Assembly: GCA_003218415.1 (NCBI GenBank)
Contig: QHNK01000027.1
Location: 1-60,549, forward strand
Direction of reading: 5' to 3'
DNA: 60,549 nucleotides
DNA from: Verrucomicrobiota bacterium
GTDB lineage: Bacteria; Verrucomicrobiota; Verrucomicrobiia; Chthoniobacterales; UBA10450
A program made the position numbers and the translations under genes. Below are positions 11,447-20,436 of the stretch, piece by piece (position 1 is the stretch's first letter; each line of letters opens with the position of its first letter). The notes below the pieces were generated by a model, which did not search any database, had not been told where the DNA came from, and worked only from the letters and a program-made list of their open reading frames with translations.

Positions 11447-11797
11447 ATGAGAAGAAGCATTTATCTACCGGCGGTGGCCGCGCTAGCGTTGGCTGGCTGC
11501 GCCGAGGAACCGACGACTGTGACTACGACTACAACGACACAGCAAGTAACAACGACCGGACCAGCCCGAGAAGTCCTGGTAACCCAACCGCCGCCACCGA
11601 TTCGCGTTGAAGCTCAGACGGTGGCCCCTGGACCAAGATACGTCTGGACGAGCGGCTATTGGCGATGGACCGGAACCAACTATGTGTGGGTGCAAGGGAC
11701 TTGGGTAGTCCGCCCAACAACAACCGCGGTTTGGGTGGAAGGACATTGGGTGCGTCGCCCTGGCGGTTGGGCATATATTCCAGGCCACTGGCAATAA
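11447..11797 (+). CDS. YXWGXW repeat lipoprotein
   Basis: Lipobox LALAGCAEEP; repeats YVWTSGYW, YVWVQGTW, AVWVEGHW, WAYIPGHW; strong SD aaaggagg before the ATG at 11447. Confidence 0.85.
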   Translation: MRRSIYLPAVAALALAGCAEEPTTVTTTTTTQQVTTTGPAREVLVTQPPPPIRVEAQTVAPGPRYVWTSGYWRWTGTNYVWVQGTWVVRPTTTAVWVEGHWVRRPGGWAYIPGHWQ

Positions 11798-11843
11798 ACA
11801 ACCGGCAAATCGTTACCAGTGATTAGAAGTTCGTCAGGGCGTC

Positions 11844-12815
11844 TCACCAGCCGAGAACCTTCGCGAACATCAATGGCGCAACGATTGTGGCATCAGACTC
11901 GATAATGAAGCGCGGCGTATCGACGCTGAGTTTTCCCCACGTGATCTTTTCATTGGGCACTGCGCCCGAATACGATCCGAAGCTGGTCGTGGAGTCGCTG
12001 ATCTGGCAAAAATAACCCCATTCCGGCACAGGCGTGCTGACCACGTCCTGATTTAGCATCGGCACCACGCAAATGGGGAAATCCCCTGCGATGCCGCCGC
12101 CAATCTGGAAAAAGCCAATGGACGAATCTTGCGATATCCGCCGATACCATTCGGCCAGTGCGATCATGTATTCGATTCCGGAGCGAACCGTATGAACCTC
12201 GGCGATTGCGCCTGTGACACAGCGCGCGGCATAAATATTTCCCAAAGTCGAATCTTCCCAGCCGGGCACGAAAATCGGAAGGTCCTTGTGCGCGGCGGCG
12301 ATCATCCAACTGTCGCCCGGGTCGATCTCGTAAAATTTCTTGAGACGGCATTCTTTGAGGATCCTATAAAGAAATTCGTGCGGAAAACCGCGCTCTTTTT
12401 TCTTTGCCGCGGCCACCCATTCATCGATGACCACTCGCTCGATTCGGCGAATGGCTTCCTCTTCCGGGATACAAGTATCGGTGACCCGATTTAGATGACG
12501 TCCGAGAAGCTCTTCCTCCTGTCGCGGACTAAGCTCGCGATAATTCGGAAGGCGGACGTACTGACTGCGCGCGACCAGATTGAAAAGGTCTTCCTCCAAA
12601 TTCGCACCGGTGCAGGTGATGGCGTGGACTTTGTCCCGGCGAATCATTTCCGCCAGAGAAACGCCGAGTTCCGCGGTGCTCATGGCGCCCGCGAGCGTGA
12701 TCATCATTTTTCCGCCGCGATCCAGATGCGCGATATAAGCGTCGGCGGCATCTTTCAGCACCGCCGCGTTGAAATGCCGGAAATGGCGATCAATGAACTC
12801 GCTGATGCTGCCCAT
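11844..12815 (-). CDS. Deoxyhypusine synthase family protein
   Basis: 323 aa; GGKMMITLAGAMSTAELGVSLAEMIRRDKVHAITCTGANLEEDLFNLVA; C-terminal ITWGKLSVDTPRFIIESDATIVAPLMFAKVL carries the catalytic-Lys region (WGK). Confidence 0.9.
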   Translation of the reverse strand: MGSISEFIDRHFRHFNAAVLKDAADAYIAHLDRGGKMMITLAGAMSTAELGVSLAEMIRRDKVHAITCTGANLEEDLFNLVARSQYVRLPNYRELSPRQEEELLGRHLNRVTDTCIPEEEAIRRIERVVIDEWVAAAKKKERGFPHEFLYRILKECRLKKFYEIDPGDSWMIAAAHKDLPIFVPGWEDSTLGNIYAARCVTGAIAEVHTVRSGIEYMIALAEWYRRISQDSSIGFFQIGGGIAGDFPICVVPMLNQDVVSTPVPEWGYFCQISDSTTSFGSYSGAVPNEKITWGKLSVDTPRFIIESDATIVAPLMFAKVLGW

Positions 12816-12914
12816 CTTTACATCATCGACTTTCGCAATCAGTGCTACCCGATTTGATGCAAAACTTCTAGCGTGGCCGTCAAGCCTTAATCGCGTTTTT
12901 TTTGCCGAAATTTC

Positions 12915-14444
12915 TCACGGTACCGCGGCGAGGATCTGCCCCGCCAAAATGTCCGGCATCACACCGAGCAGAAGAACTGCCGCGGCGAGCAGAGAGATTG
13001 TCACTTTCGCGAGGCCGTGATGGCTGAACAGCGATGAACGATCAACGCTAGCCTCGGCCCGTTTGTCCACAAAGACGAACTTGAGAACCATCAGGTAATA
13101 GTAAAGGGAGATGAAACTGCCAAGGAGCGCGAGTGCCACAAGCCAGAGCAAACCGTGATTTGGGCTAGCGCGTAACGCAACGCTGAACAGATAGAACTTT
13201 CCAAAAAATCCGGCGAGCGGCGGAATGCCCGCCAGAGAGAGCATAAAGATTGCCATGCATCCGGCCATGAGCGGCGAACGCGACCACAATCCGGAAAAGT
13301 TCGATAAATCGTCGCCGTCGGTTTCGCGCCGCACCAGTCCAACCACGCCGAATGCGCCGACGAGCGTGATGGCGTAAGTGGTAGTGTAAAACAATGCCGC
13401 GGAAAAACCGTCGCGCCCACCCGCCACAAGTCCGATCAATGTGTAACCACCGTGCGCGACCGCAGAGTACGCTAGAAGCCTTCGCACGTTCGATTGCGCC
13501 AGCGCGACCATATTGCCTATGAGGATCGATAATGCCGCCAGCGCAGCGAGCACGGGTGACCAGCCGGCCGTCATAGCGTGCCAGTCGGCGCTGCCGTGCA
13601 TCGGAGCGAACCCGACCAGCACGATTTTCCCCAGCACCACGAACGACGCGACCTTTGAACCGGAAGCGATAAACGCCGCGCTCGGAACAGGCGCACCCTG
13701 ATACGCATCAGGTGCCCAAAGGTGAAATGGCGCGGCGGCGATCTTGAACGCGAAACCGGTCAGCGTCATGACGATGCCCACTGCAAGCAGCGGTTGCACT
13801 GATGCGGTCGCCAATTTTTCCGAAATCGCAGCGAGACCGGTTGTCCCCGACATGCCGTAGATCAAGCTGATGCCGAAAAGTGTGAAAGCGCTGGACGTGC
13901 TGCCAAACAGCAAATATTTCAGGCCCGCTTCCGCCGAACGCACATCGGTCTTGTCGAATGCAGTCATCACATAAAGCGACAACCCGAGCAGTTCGAGTCC
14001 GATGAAGATCATGAGTAACTCCTCGCTGCCGACGAGCAGCATCAGGCCGACTGTCGCGAACAGAATGAGCGCCAGATATTCGCCTGGATGACGCGGCGGC
14101 TTTTGTAAGGTGATCAGGAGGACGGTGAAGAACGCCAACGCGATGCAAATAATTTTGAAAAGGCGCGTGAGCGGGGTAATCACGAGCATTCCGCCGAAAA
14201 GGGTCGTGCTCTGCGGCAACACCAAAATCGCGCCGATCGCGATTGCGAGCCCGAGTGCGGCAACAACGGAACAAATGCCCGTCGTGGTAGACGTGTGGCT
14301 CACAGTGTGAGCAGGCTTCGCCGTGGAGATTGTTGCGCTCGATTTCGCATGGCCCGTCACCAATCCAATCGCAAGAACTACAAGCGCAGTTATGACTATG
14401 ACGATCTCAGGCGAGGCGAGCTTGAGCAGTTCGAGGTAAGACAT
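12915..14444 (-). CDS. nuoN: NADH-quinone oxidoreductase subunit N
   Basis: 509 aa antiporter-like subunit; FKIAAAPFHLWAPDAYQGAPVPSAAFIASGSKVASF; AGIPPLAGFFGKFYLF. Confidence 0.95.
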   Translation of the reverse strand: MSYLELLKLASPEIVIVITALVVLAIGLVTGHAKSSATISTAKPAHTVSHTSTTTGICSVVAALGLAIAIGAILVLPQSTTLFGGMLVITPLTRLFKIICIALAFFTVLLITLQKPPRHPGEYLALILFATVGLMLLVGSEELLMIFIGLELLGLSLYVMTAFDKTDVRSAEAGLKYLLFGSTSSAFTLFGISLIYGMSGTTGLAAISEKLATASVQPLLAVGIVMTLTGFAFKIAAAPFHLWAPDAYQGAPVPSAAFIASGSKVASFVVLGKIVLVGFAPMHGSADWHAMTAGWSPVLAALAALSILIGNMVALAQSNVRRLLAYSAVAHGGYTLIGLVAGGRDGFSAALFYTTTYAITLVGAFGVVGLVRRETDGDDLSNFSGLWSRSPLMAGCMAIFMLSLAGIPPLAGFFGKFYLFSVALRASPNHGLLWLVALALLGSFISLYYYLMVLKFVFVDKRAEASVDRSSLFSHHGLAKVTISLLAAAVLLLGVMPDILAGQILAAVP

Positions 14445-14485
14445 CGTTCGGTCGCTGAAGCGTTAACTTGTTGGATCGGTGGATT

Positions 14486-15967
14486 TCATTTCAGAAACCT
14501 CATCGCTTCTACTGCGGGCATGATCCGATCGAGCAGCAGCTTGGGGTAAAGTCCAACTGCGAGTGTGGCGAACATAAGCAGGCAAGCGCCGCATTTTTCC
14601 GCGGCCGTAATGCTTTGTTGTTCAATCCAATCTGGATCGAGCGCTACTCGGCCCTCCTGTAAATGGACGCCTGCCTCCGCCTCGCCGAAGAATGATTGCT
14701 TCAAGGCACGCAACGTGAACGCAGCAACGAGCACCATGCCCGCGCCTGTGATCCAAACCGCGAGCGGATAAGTTTTCCATACGCCGATCAGAATTGTGAT
14801 CTCGGCCGCGAATCCACTGAAACCAGGTATGCCCATCGACGCGGCTGCCGCGATCACAAACGTGAACGCGGCAAACGGCAGAGCGCGGCTCAGGTTCATA
14901 CCCGCGAGCGCGTCGAGCTCACGCGTGTGTGTGCGCGGATAGATCATGCGTCCGGCGACTGCAAACAAAAGGGCCGCGATCACGCCATGCGAAAACATTT
15001 GCAATATTGCCCCTGAAACGCTCAGCGCCGTTGACGCTGCGAGACCGAGCAACACGAAACCCATGTGGCTGACGCTTGAATAACCAATGACAAATTTCAG
15101 ATCCCGCTGGCGGAGTGCCACCGCCGCGGCGTAAACAATCCCAACGACCGCGAGAAAGGCGATCCACTTGCTCCACATCTGGAAGCCCTGCGGAAACAAA
15201 TTCATCGCCACGCGGAGTCCTGCGTAAGAGCCGAGTTTCATCACGATCCCGGCAAGAAGCATGGAACCCGCTGTAGGCGCCGCGACATGACCCGTCGGTG
15301 CCCACGTATGCAGCGGCCAGATGCCAGCGAGCACGGCGAAGCCGAGAAACAGCACGGGAAACGCCCACGATTGCAGTTGTGGCGAAAATTGAAATTGCGA
15401 GAGCTGATTCAGATCCAGCGATCCGGCAGTTACGTACGCGATAAGGACCCCGATGAATACGAAAATGCCGCCAAAGAATGAATAGAGCGTTAGCTTCATC
15501 GCCCCGTATTCCTTGTTGGTGGAGCCGAAGACGGCGATAAGAAAATACTTCGGCACGATCACCAGTTCGTAGAACGCGAAAAACAGAAACAAATCGGCGC
15601 TGAGAAAAACTCCGTAGCAGCCAGCCACCACGAGCAGTAACCAGAAAAAGAATTCGTTCTGCCGATCTTCGACGTCCCATGAAAATAACACCGTGCTCAC
15701 CGCGGAAATACCCGTGACAAGGACCATCGTGAGGCTGACGCCGTCGATCGCCAGGTGGTAATTCATGCCCAACTCGGGCACCCACGGTGCGCGCACGATT
15801 GTTGTGAAATGCGCAAGATCGGCAATTGGCGTGCGAACCAATGCGATGAGACCCAGAACCAAACCGGCGATTGTCGTAAGCAGCGCGCTCCAGCGTGCAA
15901 ACGTGCGCGGCAAAAGGAGCAATAGCACTGCACCACCGAACGTGATGTAAATCGTCCAGGCAATCAT
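14486..15967 (-). CDS. nuoM: NADH-quinone oxidoreductase subunit M, second copy (M2)
   Basis: 493 aa; FFAFYELVIVPKYFLIAVFG; GFAVLAGIWPLHTWAPTGHVAAPTAGSMLLAGIVMKLGSYAGLRV; GIPGFSGFAAEITILIGVW. Confidence 0.93.
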   Translation of the reverse strand: MIAWTIYITFGGAVLLLLLPRTFARWSALLTTIAGLVLGLIALVRTPIADLAHFTTIVRAPWVPELGMNYHLAIDGVSLTMVLVTGISAVSTVLFSWDVEDRQNEFFFWLLLVVAGCYGVFLSADLFLFFAFYELVIVPKYFLIAVFGSTNKEYGAMKLTLYSFFGGIFVFIGVLIAYVTAGSLDLNQLSQFQFSPQLQSWAFPVLFLGFAVLAGIWPLHTWAPTGHVAAPTAGSMLLAGIVMKLGSYAGLRVAMNLFPQGFQMWSKWIAFLAVVGIVYAAAVALRQRDLKFVIGYSSVSHMGFVLLGLAASTALSVSGAILQMFSHGVIAALLFAVAGRMIYPRTHTRELDALAGMNLSRALPFAAFTFVIAAAASMGIPGFSGFAAEITILIGVWKTYPLAVWITGAGMVLVAAFTLRALKQSFFGEAEAGVHLQEGRVALDPDWIEQQSITAAEKCGACLLMFATLAVGLYPKLLLDRIMPAVEAMRFLK

Positions 15968-16530
15968 GCCCGTTTACGTACCCGGTAACGCGGGGCCGTC
16001 TCGCGCACATGAAATCCGATCTCACGCCGAGATTTTTCTGGCGGAGCCGTTAACTGCCGGATCGCCTCGAGGATTGCGGCGATTTCCTCGTCTTGCTTAT
16101 CAATGCGACGTTCCAGTTCCGAAAACTTTTGGGCAAGTTCAGGATTTGTATTGAGCAGCTGACGCAGCTTCACGAACGCGCGCATGATGGCGATATTCAC
16201 TCTGATCGCGCGCTCGCTGTTCAAGACGCTCGAGAGCATGGCGATACCCTGCTTTGTGAAAGCATAAGGCCGCGATCGCCGGCGCCCGCCCCAATTTGAT
16301 ATTCCAAATTGGAATTTCAAGTTTGCAAGTTCCTCGGGCTTAAGCTGAAACATGAAATCGGAGGGAAATCGATCAGCATTGCGCTTAACTGCTTTATTTA
16401 GGTTGCCCGTAGTCACGCCATATAAAATCGCGAGATCAAAATCGAGCAGCACTTTCTGGCCACGAATCCAGCGGATCGACTGCGCAATCCGCTCGATGGG
16501 AATGATTTGTTTGCTCATCGAGTCATGCAA
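15964..16530 (-). CDS. ORF6N-domain (phage-type DNA-binding) protein
   Basis: QIIPIERIAQSIRWIRGQKVLLDFDLAILYGVTTGNLNKAVKRNADRFPSDFMFQLKPEELANLKFQFGISNWGGRRRSRPYAFTKQGIAMLSSVLNSERA. TTG start at 16530 or ATG at 16518. Confidence 0.9.
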   Translation of the reverse strand: MHDSMSKQIIPIERIAQSIRWIRGQKVLLDFDLAILYGVTTGNLNKAVKRNADRFPSDFMFQLKPEELANLKFQFGISNWGGRRRSRPYAFTKQGIAMLSSVLNSERAIRVNIAIMRAFVKLRQLLNTNPELAQKFSELERRIDKQDEEIAAILEAIRQLTAPPEKSRREIGFHVRETAPRYRVRKRA

Positions 16531-18004
16531 ACAGTCGCGCCATTTGAACGACCGTTGTATTGAAAATGTTGAAAATGAATTGCGGTGCGATGCCGATGGC
16601 GAACATCAGCAGTGTTACAGGTACCACGACGAATTTTTCGCCCCGTAGAAGATCGGGAAACACGCTGCAACTCTCTGCGAGCGGCCCGCTGAATAGCGAT
16701 TGCATGGCGCGTACGAAGACGATGGCTGTGACGAGAAGCCCGATTACAGCAATGGACGCAAACGCCGCTGCGATCGCAAATGAACCTTTGAAAATCAGAA
16801 ACTCGCCGATGAATCCGTTCAACCCCGGCAAACCTAACGAAGAGAACATCGCGACACTCATCCACCCGCAGAGCAGCGGCGTTCGCTGCATTAGGCCGCC
16901 AAAATCATCGATGCCGCGCAAACCCCGCCGCTGTTCAAGTAAACCGGCAAAATAGAAAAGCGTGGCTGCAGTGATTCCGTGGTTGAAAATTTGCATGAAG
17001 ACGCCGCTCAATGCTGCGTGCGTGTCGATCCTGGCGGCGACGACGGGCGAGGCAGCTACTGCAAAAAGAGCAAGCATGCAGTAACCGAGATGATTGATCG
17101 ACAAATACGCAATCATCCGTTTCAAGTCCCGCTGCGCCAATGCAGCCAGCGGAGCGAATACAATCGAGCAGATCGCCAACGCAAGGAGCCAAGGACCGAT
17201 GACCTTGATTTCGTTGGGGAAAAGTGGAAGCAACAGACGCACGAAACCGTAAACGCCCATTTTCGAGAGGACGCCCGTGAGCACCATCGAGACGCCGGTA
17301 GGCGCGGTTTGATAGGCGTCGGGCAGCCAGGTGTGAAACGGAAACAGCGGCACCTTTACTGCAAGACCAACAAAGATTCCGGCGAACGTAAGCCACGCCA
17401 GTTTACCTGTCAGCAGACCGCTTTTGCCGAAGCCAGCAAGAGCGGCAAAATCGAAAGTGCCTCTCGCCAGATAAATTCCGAGAAACGAAAGCAACATCGC
17501 CACGCTGCCGAGAAATGTGTAAAGAAAAAACTTAGTCGCAGCGCGGTCCCGGTTTTGGCCGCCCCAAATTCTGATCAGCAGAAACGCAGGGATCAGGCTC
17601 ATTTCGTAGAACAGGAACCAGAGAATGAAATTCTGCGCCGTGAACGTGCCGTATAGGGCAGACTGCATTACGAGCATGGTCGCATAGAACGCGCGGCCGT
17701 CTGGGGCTGGTTGAGCGAGAAACGCGAAAGGAATAATCAACGATGTAAGCAGGACGAGCAGCAGACTCAGGCCATCGATGCCAACCAGATATTCAGCGCC
17801 GACGGCCGGGATCCATGTGTGGCGTTCGACGAACTGGAGCCCCGCCGTGGTGGTATCAAAATTCCGCCATAATCCTAAAGCGCATCCTGCGGAGGTGGCA
17901 TTGAAGATCAGAGCGATTGGACGGCCATTCCTCTGCGGCCACAGGCACACCGCAAGCGCTCCAATAAGAGGAAGAAGAACAATTGTGGTAATCACGCCAA
18001 CCAT
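16523..18004 (-). CDS. nuoM: NADH-quinone oxidoreductase subunit M, first copy (M1)
   Basis: 493 aa; FLFYEMSLIPAFLLIRIWGG; GLAVKVPLFPFHTWLPDAYQTAPTGVSMVLTGVLSKMGVYGFVR. Confidence 0.95.
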   Translation of the reverse strand: MVGVITTIVLLPLIGALAVCLWPQRNGRPIALIFNATSAGCALGLWRNFDTTTAGLQFVERHTWIPAVGAEYLVGIDGLSLLLVLLTSLIIPFAFLAQPAPDGRAFYATMLVMQSALYGTFTAQNFILWFLFYEMSLIPAFLLIRIWGGQNRDRAATKFFLYTFLGSVAMLLSFLGIYLARGTFDFAALAGFGKSGLLTGKLAWLTFAGIFVGLAVKVPLFPFHTWLPDAYQTAPTGVSMVLTGVLSKMGVYGFVRLLLPLFPNEIKVIGPWLLALAICSIVFAPLAALAQRDLKRMIAYLSINHLGYCMLALFAVAASPVVAARIDTHAALSGVFMQIFNHGITAATLFYFAGLLEQRRGLRGIDDFGGLMQRTPLLCGWMSVAMFSSLGLPGLNGFIGEFLIFKGSFAIAAAFASIAVIGLLVTAIVFVRAMQSLFSGPLAESCSVFPDLLRGEKFVVVPVTLLMFAIGIAPQFIFNIFNTTVVQMARLFA

Positions 18005-19986
18005 GCGTAGAGAAGGAGCAGCGCGAGCATTCCGATCGCTATCGCGCCGAGGTAAGTTTGGATTTGTCCTGAGTGCGCTGTGGACATCACGCGGCCCAGA
18101 CCGCGCGCACCGGCGGTCGTCTCGTCGACTCCCGCGTTGATCCCATACTCATCGACGCTCGTTGTAAAAATTCCAAAGAGTTGACCGATTGCGCCGAAGC
18201 CGCGCACCAGCCCGTCCCAAAAATAGCGATCCATCCAGTCGGAAAACCGTGCGGCCATCCAACTGAAGGAGATCACCGTGCGAGCATAAAGTTCGTCGAT
18301 CCACATTTTGTTCGCGAGAAATCGAAATAACGCGGGCTGCGCATATTCGAGCGGATCGACCTCAGCTGGGCGACCTCCATCTTGTGTACCCGCCTTGCGA
18401 TAAATCCAGAAACCGACGCCAACACCTGCGCTAACGAGCGCGAGCGAAACAAACAGCATCGGCTGAATTAAACGCGCGACGTCGACGTACGTAGGTTCGC
18501 CGGCTAGATACCCGTGCAGCCACGGCCATGCAGGCGTAAGCACAGCGCTCAACAAAATTGCGCCAAACGCCAACACGATCAGAGGCATCGTCATGACACG
18601 TGGACTCTCGTGTGCACGCTCGGCAGCAGCGCGCGGGTTGCCGAAGAAGACGTAGATGATTTGTCGCGTCATGTAGAGCGCGGTGAGAACGACTCCGACC
18701 AGAATCAGGTAATAAGGCACATGCGACGGCGGCCAATGCGCTGTGGCATGAAGAATTTCCTCTTTGGTCCAGCCGCCGGAGAAGAAGATCGGCACACCGC
18801 TGAGCGCCATCATGCCGACCGCGTACGTCATGAAAGTTACTGGCATGAAACGCCGCAGGCCGCCCATTTTGCGAATATCCTGTTCGCCGTGGCATCCGTG
18901 AATCACGGAGCCTGCACCGAGGAACAGGAGGGCTTTGAAAAAACCGTGCGCGAGCAAGTGCATTATCCCAGCAGCAACACCGCCGACCCCAAGCGAGACC
19001 ATCATCAAACCAAGTTGCGAGACGGTCGAGTAAGCCAGAATGCGCTTGATGTCCGCCTGGGCGATTGCGATGAGCGCTGCCATCAACGCTGTCGTCACTC
19101 CGATCCAAACAACGATCGTGAGCGACGACGTTACGCCGTTGATTGCGCCCAATGAGAAAAGCGGATAGACGCGTGCTACAAGGAACACCCCGGCGGCAAC
19201 CATCGTTGCCGCGTGGATAAGTGCGCTGACCGGTGTGGGACCTTCCATCGCGTCCGGCAACCAGACATGCAGCGGGAATTGCCCTGACTTGCCGACGGCG
19301 CCGCAGAAAATCAGCAGCGCAATGAACGTGGCGCTCGCACCCAGGAGCGCGAGACCGGCGCTTTCAAGACAACCGTTTCCGCCATCGTAAAAGAGAAGCG
19401 TGCCGCTGCGATTGTAAAGCCAGAGCATCCCGAGAAAAAATCCCATGTCACCGATGCGCGTGGTGATGAATGCTTTTTTTGCGGCACCTGCCGCGCTCGG
19501 TCGCTCAATCCAGAACCCAATGAGCAAATACGACGCGAGCCCCACTAGTTCCCAAAAAATGAAAAGCAGAAGCAAACTGTTTGCGATAACCAGCCCAAGC
19601 ATCGCCCCGGAGAAGAACGACATGTAAGCGAAGAAACGTGTGAAATTTTTGTCCTCGGCCATGTAACCGACGCTGAAGACGAAAATGCAAAGTCCTACCA
19701 GCGAGATCATCACCAGCATTGCCGCCGCAAGCGGATCGAGAACAAATCCTAGACGCAACGTTTGTTCGCCGAACGTGAACCAAGTGAAATTCTGAATGAC
19801 GCGGAATCCCTGCGTTTGCAGTGTCAGCAAGAATGCTAGGACCGACATTGCGAGTGCGACGACTTGCCCCGTGATCGCGAGCACGACTGCGCTTTTGCGC
19901 CGCAGTTTCGACAGACTCAAAATCACCAGCGACGCCGCAAAGGGCACCGCCGGGATCAGCCAAAGATGATCGATAATCCAGCTCAT
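17992..19986 (-). CDS. nuoL: NADH-quinone oxidoreductase subunit L
   Basis: 664 aa; GAVGKSGQFPLHVWLPDAMEGPTPVSALIHAATMVAAGVFLVAR; long C-terminal region. Confidence 0.97.
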   Translation of the reverse strand: MSWIIDHLWLIPAVPFAASLVILSLSKLRRKSAVVLAITGQVVALAMSVLAFLLTLQTQGFRVIQNFTWFTFGEQTLRLGFVLDPLAAAMLVMISLVGLCIFVFSVGYMAEDKNFTRFFAYMSFFSGAMLGLVIANSLLLLFIFWELVGLASYLLIGFWIERPSAAGAAKKAFITTRIGDMGFFLGMLWLYNRSGTLLFYDGGNGCLESAGLALLGASATFIALLIFCGAVGKSGQFPLHVWLPDAMEGPTPVSALIHAATMVAAGVFLVARVYPLFSLGAINGVTSSLTIVVWIGVTTALMAALIAIAQADIKRILAYSTVSQLGLMMVSLGVGGVAAGIMHLLAHGFFKALLFLGAGSVIHGCHGEQDIRKMGGLRRFMPVTFMTYAVGMMALSGVPIFFSGGWTKEEILHATAHWPPSHVPYYLILVGVVLTALYMTRQIIYVFFGNPRAAAERAHESPRVMTMPLIVLAFGAILLSAVLTPAWPWLHGYLAGEPTYVDVARLIQPMLFVSLALVSAGVGVGFWIYRKAGTQDGGRPAEVDPLEYAQPALFRFLANKMWIDELYARTVISFSWMAARFSDWMDRYFWDGLVRGFGAIGQLFGIFTTSVDEYGINAGVDETTAGARGLGRVMSTAHSGQIQTYLGAIAIGMLALLLLYAWLA

Positions 19987-20020
19987 GCGACGATTGCAAG
20001 CACGAGCGCGAGTTCAGAAT

Positions 20021-20335
20021 TCATCCTTTTAGCTGGTCGAGTTGATCCACGTTGGTCGTGCGATAATGGCGGTAAACGGCAATCACCATCGCAAGGCCAA
20101 CAGCGGCCTCGGCGGCGGCGATGGCAATGGAAAAAATTGCGATCATCACGCCGACTGGCTGTTGCGCGGGCGGACTGAAACGCCAGAAAGCAATGAAATT
20201 CAAGTTCGCCGCGGTCAACATCATTTCAATGCCGATGAGAATGAAAATGGCGTGGCGCCGACTGAGCGCGGCGAGGAGGCCGATGGAGAACAACGCCGCG
20301 GAAACGATGAGGAAAACCTGGAGCGTGGGAGTCAT
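20021..20335 (-). CDS. nuoK: NADH-quinone oxidoreductase subunit K
   Basis: 104 aa; IGLLAALSRRHAIFILIGIEMMLTAANLNFIAF. Confidence 0.96.
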   Translation of the reverse strand: MTPTLQVFLIVSAALFSIGLLAALSRRHAIFILIGIEMMLTAANLNFIAFWRFSPPAQQPVGVMIAIFSIAIAAAEAAVGLAMVIAVYRHYRTTNVDQLDQLKG

Positions 20336-20343
20336 GGTTAAGG

Positions 20344-20434
20344 CGTTACAAGAGTTAGACGACTTACATTGTTAAAAAGGAAGTTTGCGACTGCGCCGAT
20401 TCAAAGTTGTAACCTTTGTAACTCTTTTAACTCT
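20344..20434. repeat. Inverted, short-period intergenic repeat between nuoJ and nuoK
   Basis: gttacaagagttagacgacttacattgttaaaaa...aaagttgtaacctttgtaactcttttaac; the two arms are imperfect reverse complements. Confidence 0.65.
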
Positions 20435-20436
20435 CT

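Noticed and set aside
14919-16025. 368-aa minus-strand ORF overlapping nuoM2
   Set aside because: Alternate frame of nuoM2; Arg/His-rich composition typical of frame-shifted translation of membrane genes.
15964-16530. Prophage or toxin-antitoxin island based on the ORF6N protein
   Set aside because: No integrase, capsid, repressor or partner toxin nearby; it sits alone in the nuo operon.
16979-19155. Plus-strand ORFs of 225 aa (16979-17656) and 213 aa (18514-19155)
   Set aside because: Antisense to nuoM1/nuoL; charged low-complexity sequence (HHRDAGRR, CRRKHSAQQNC) with no family resemblance.
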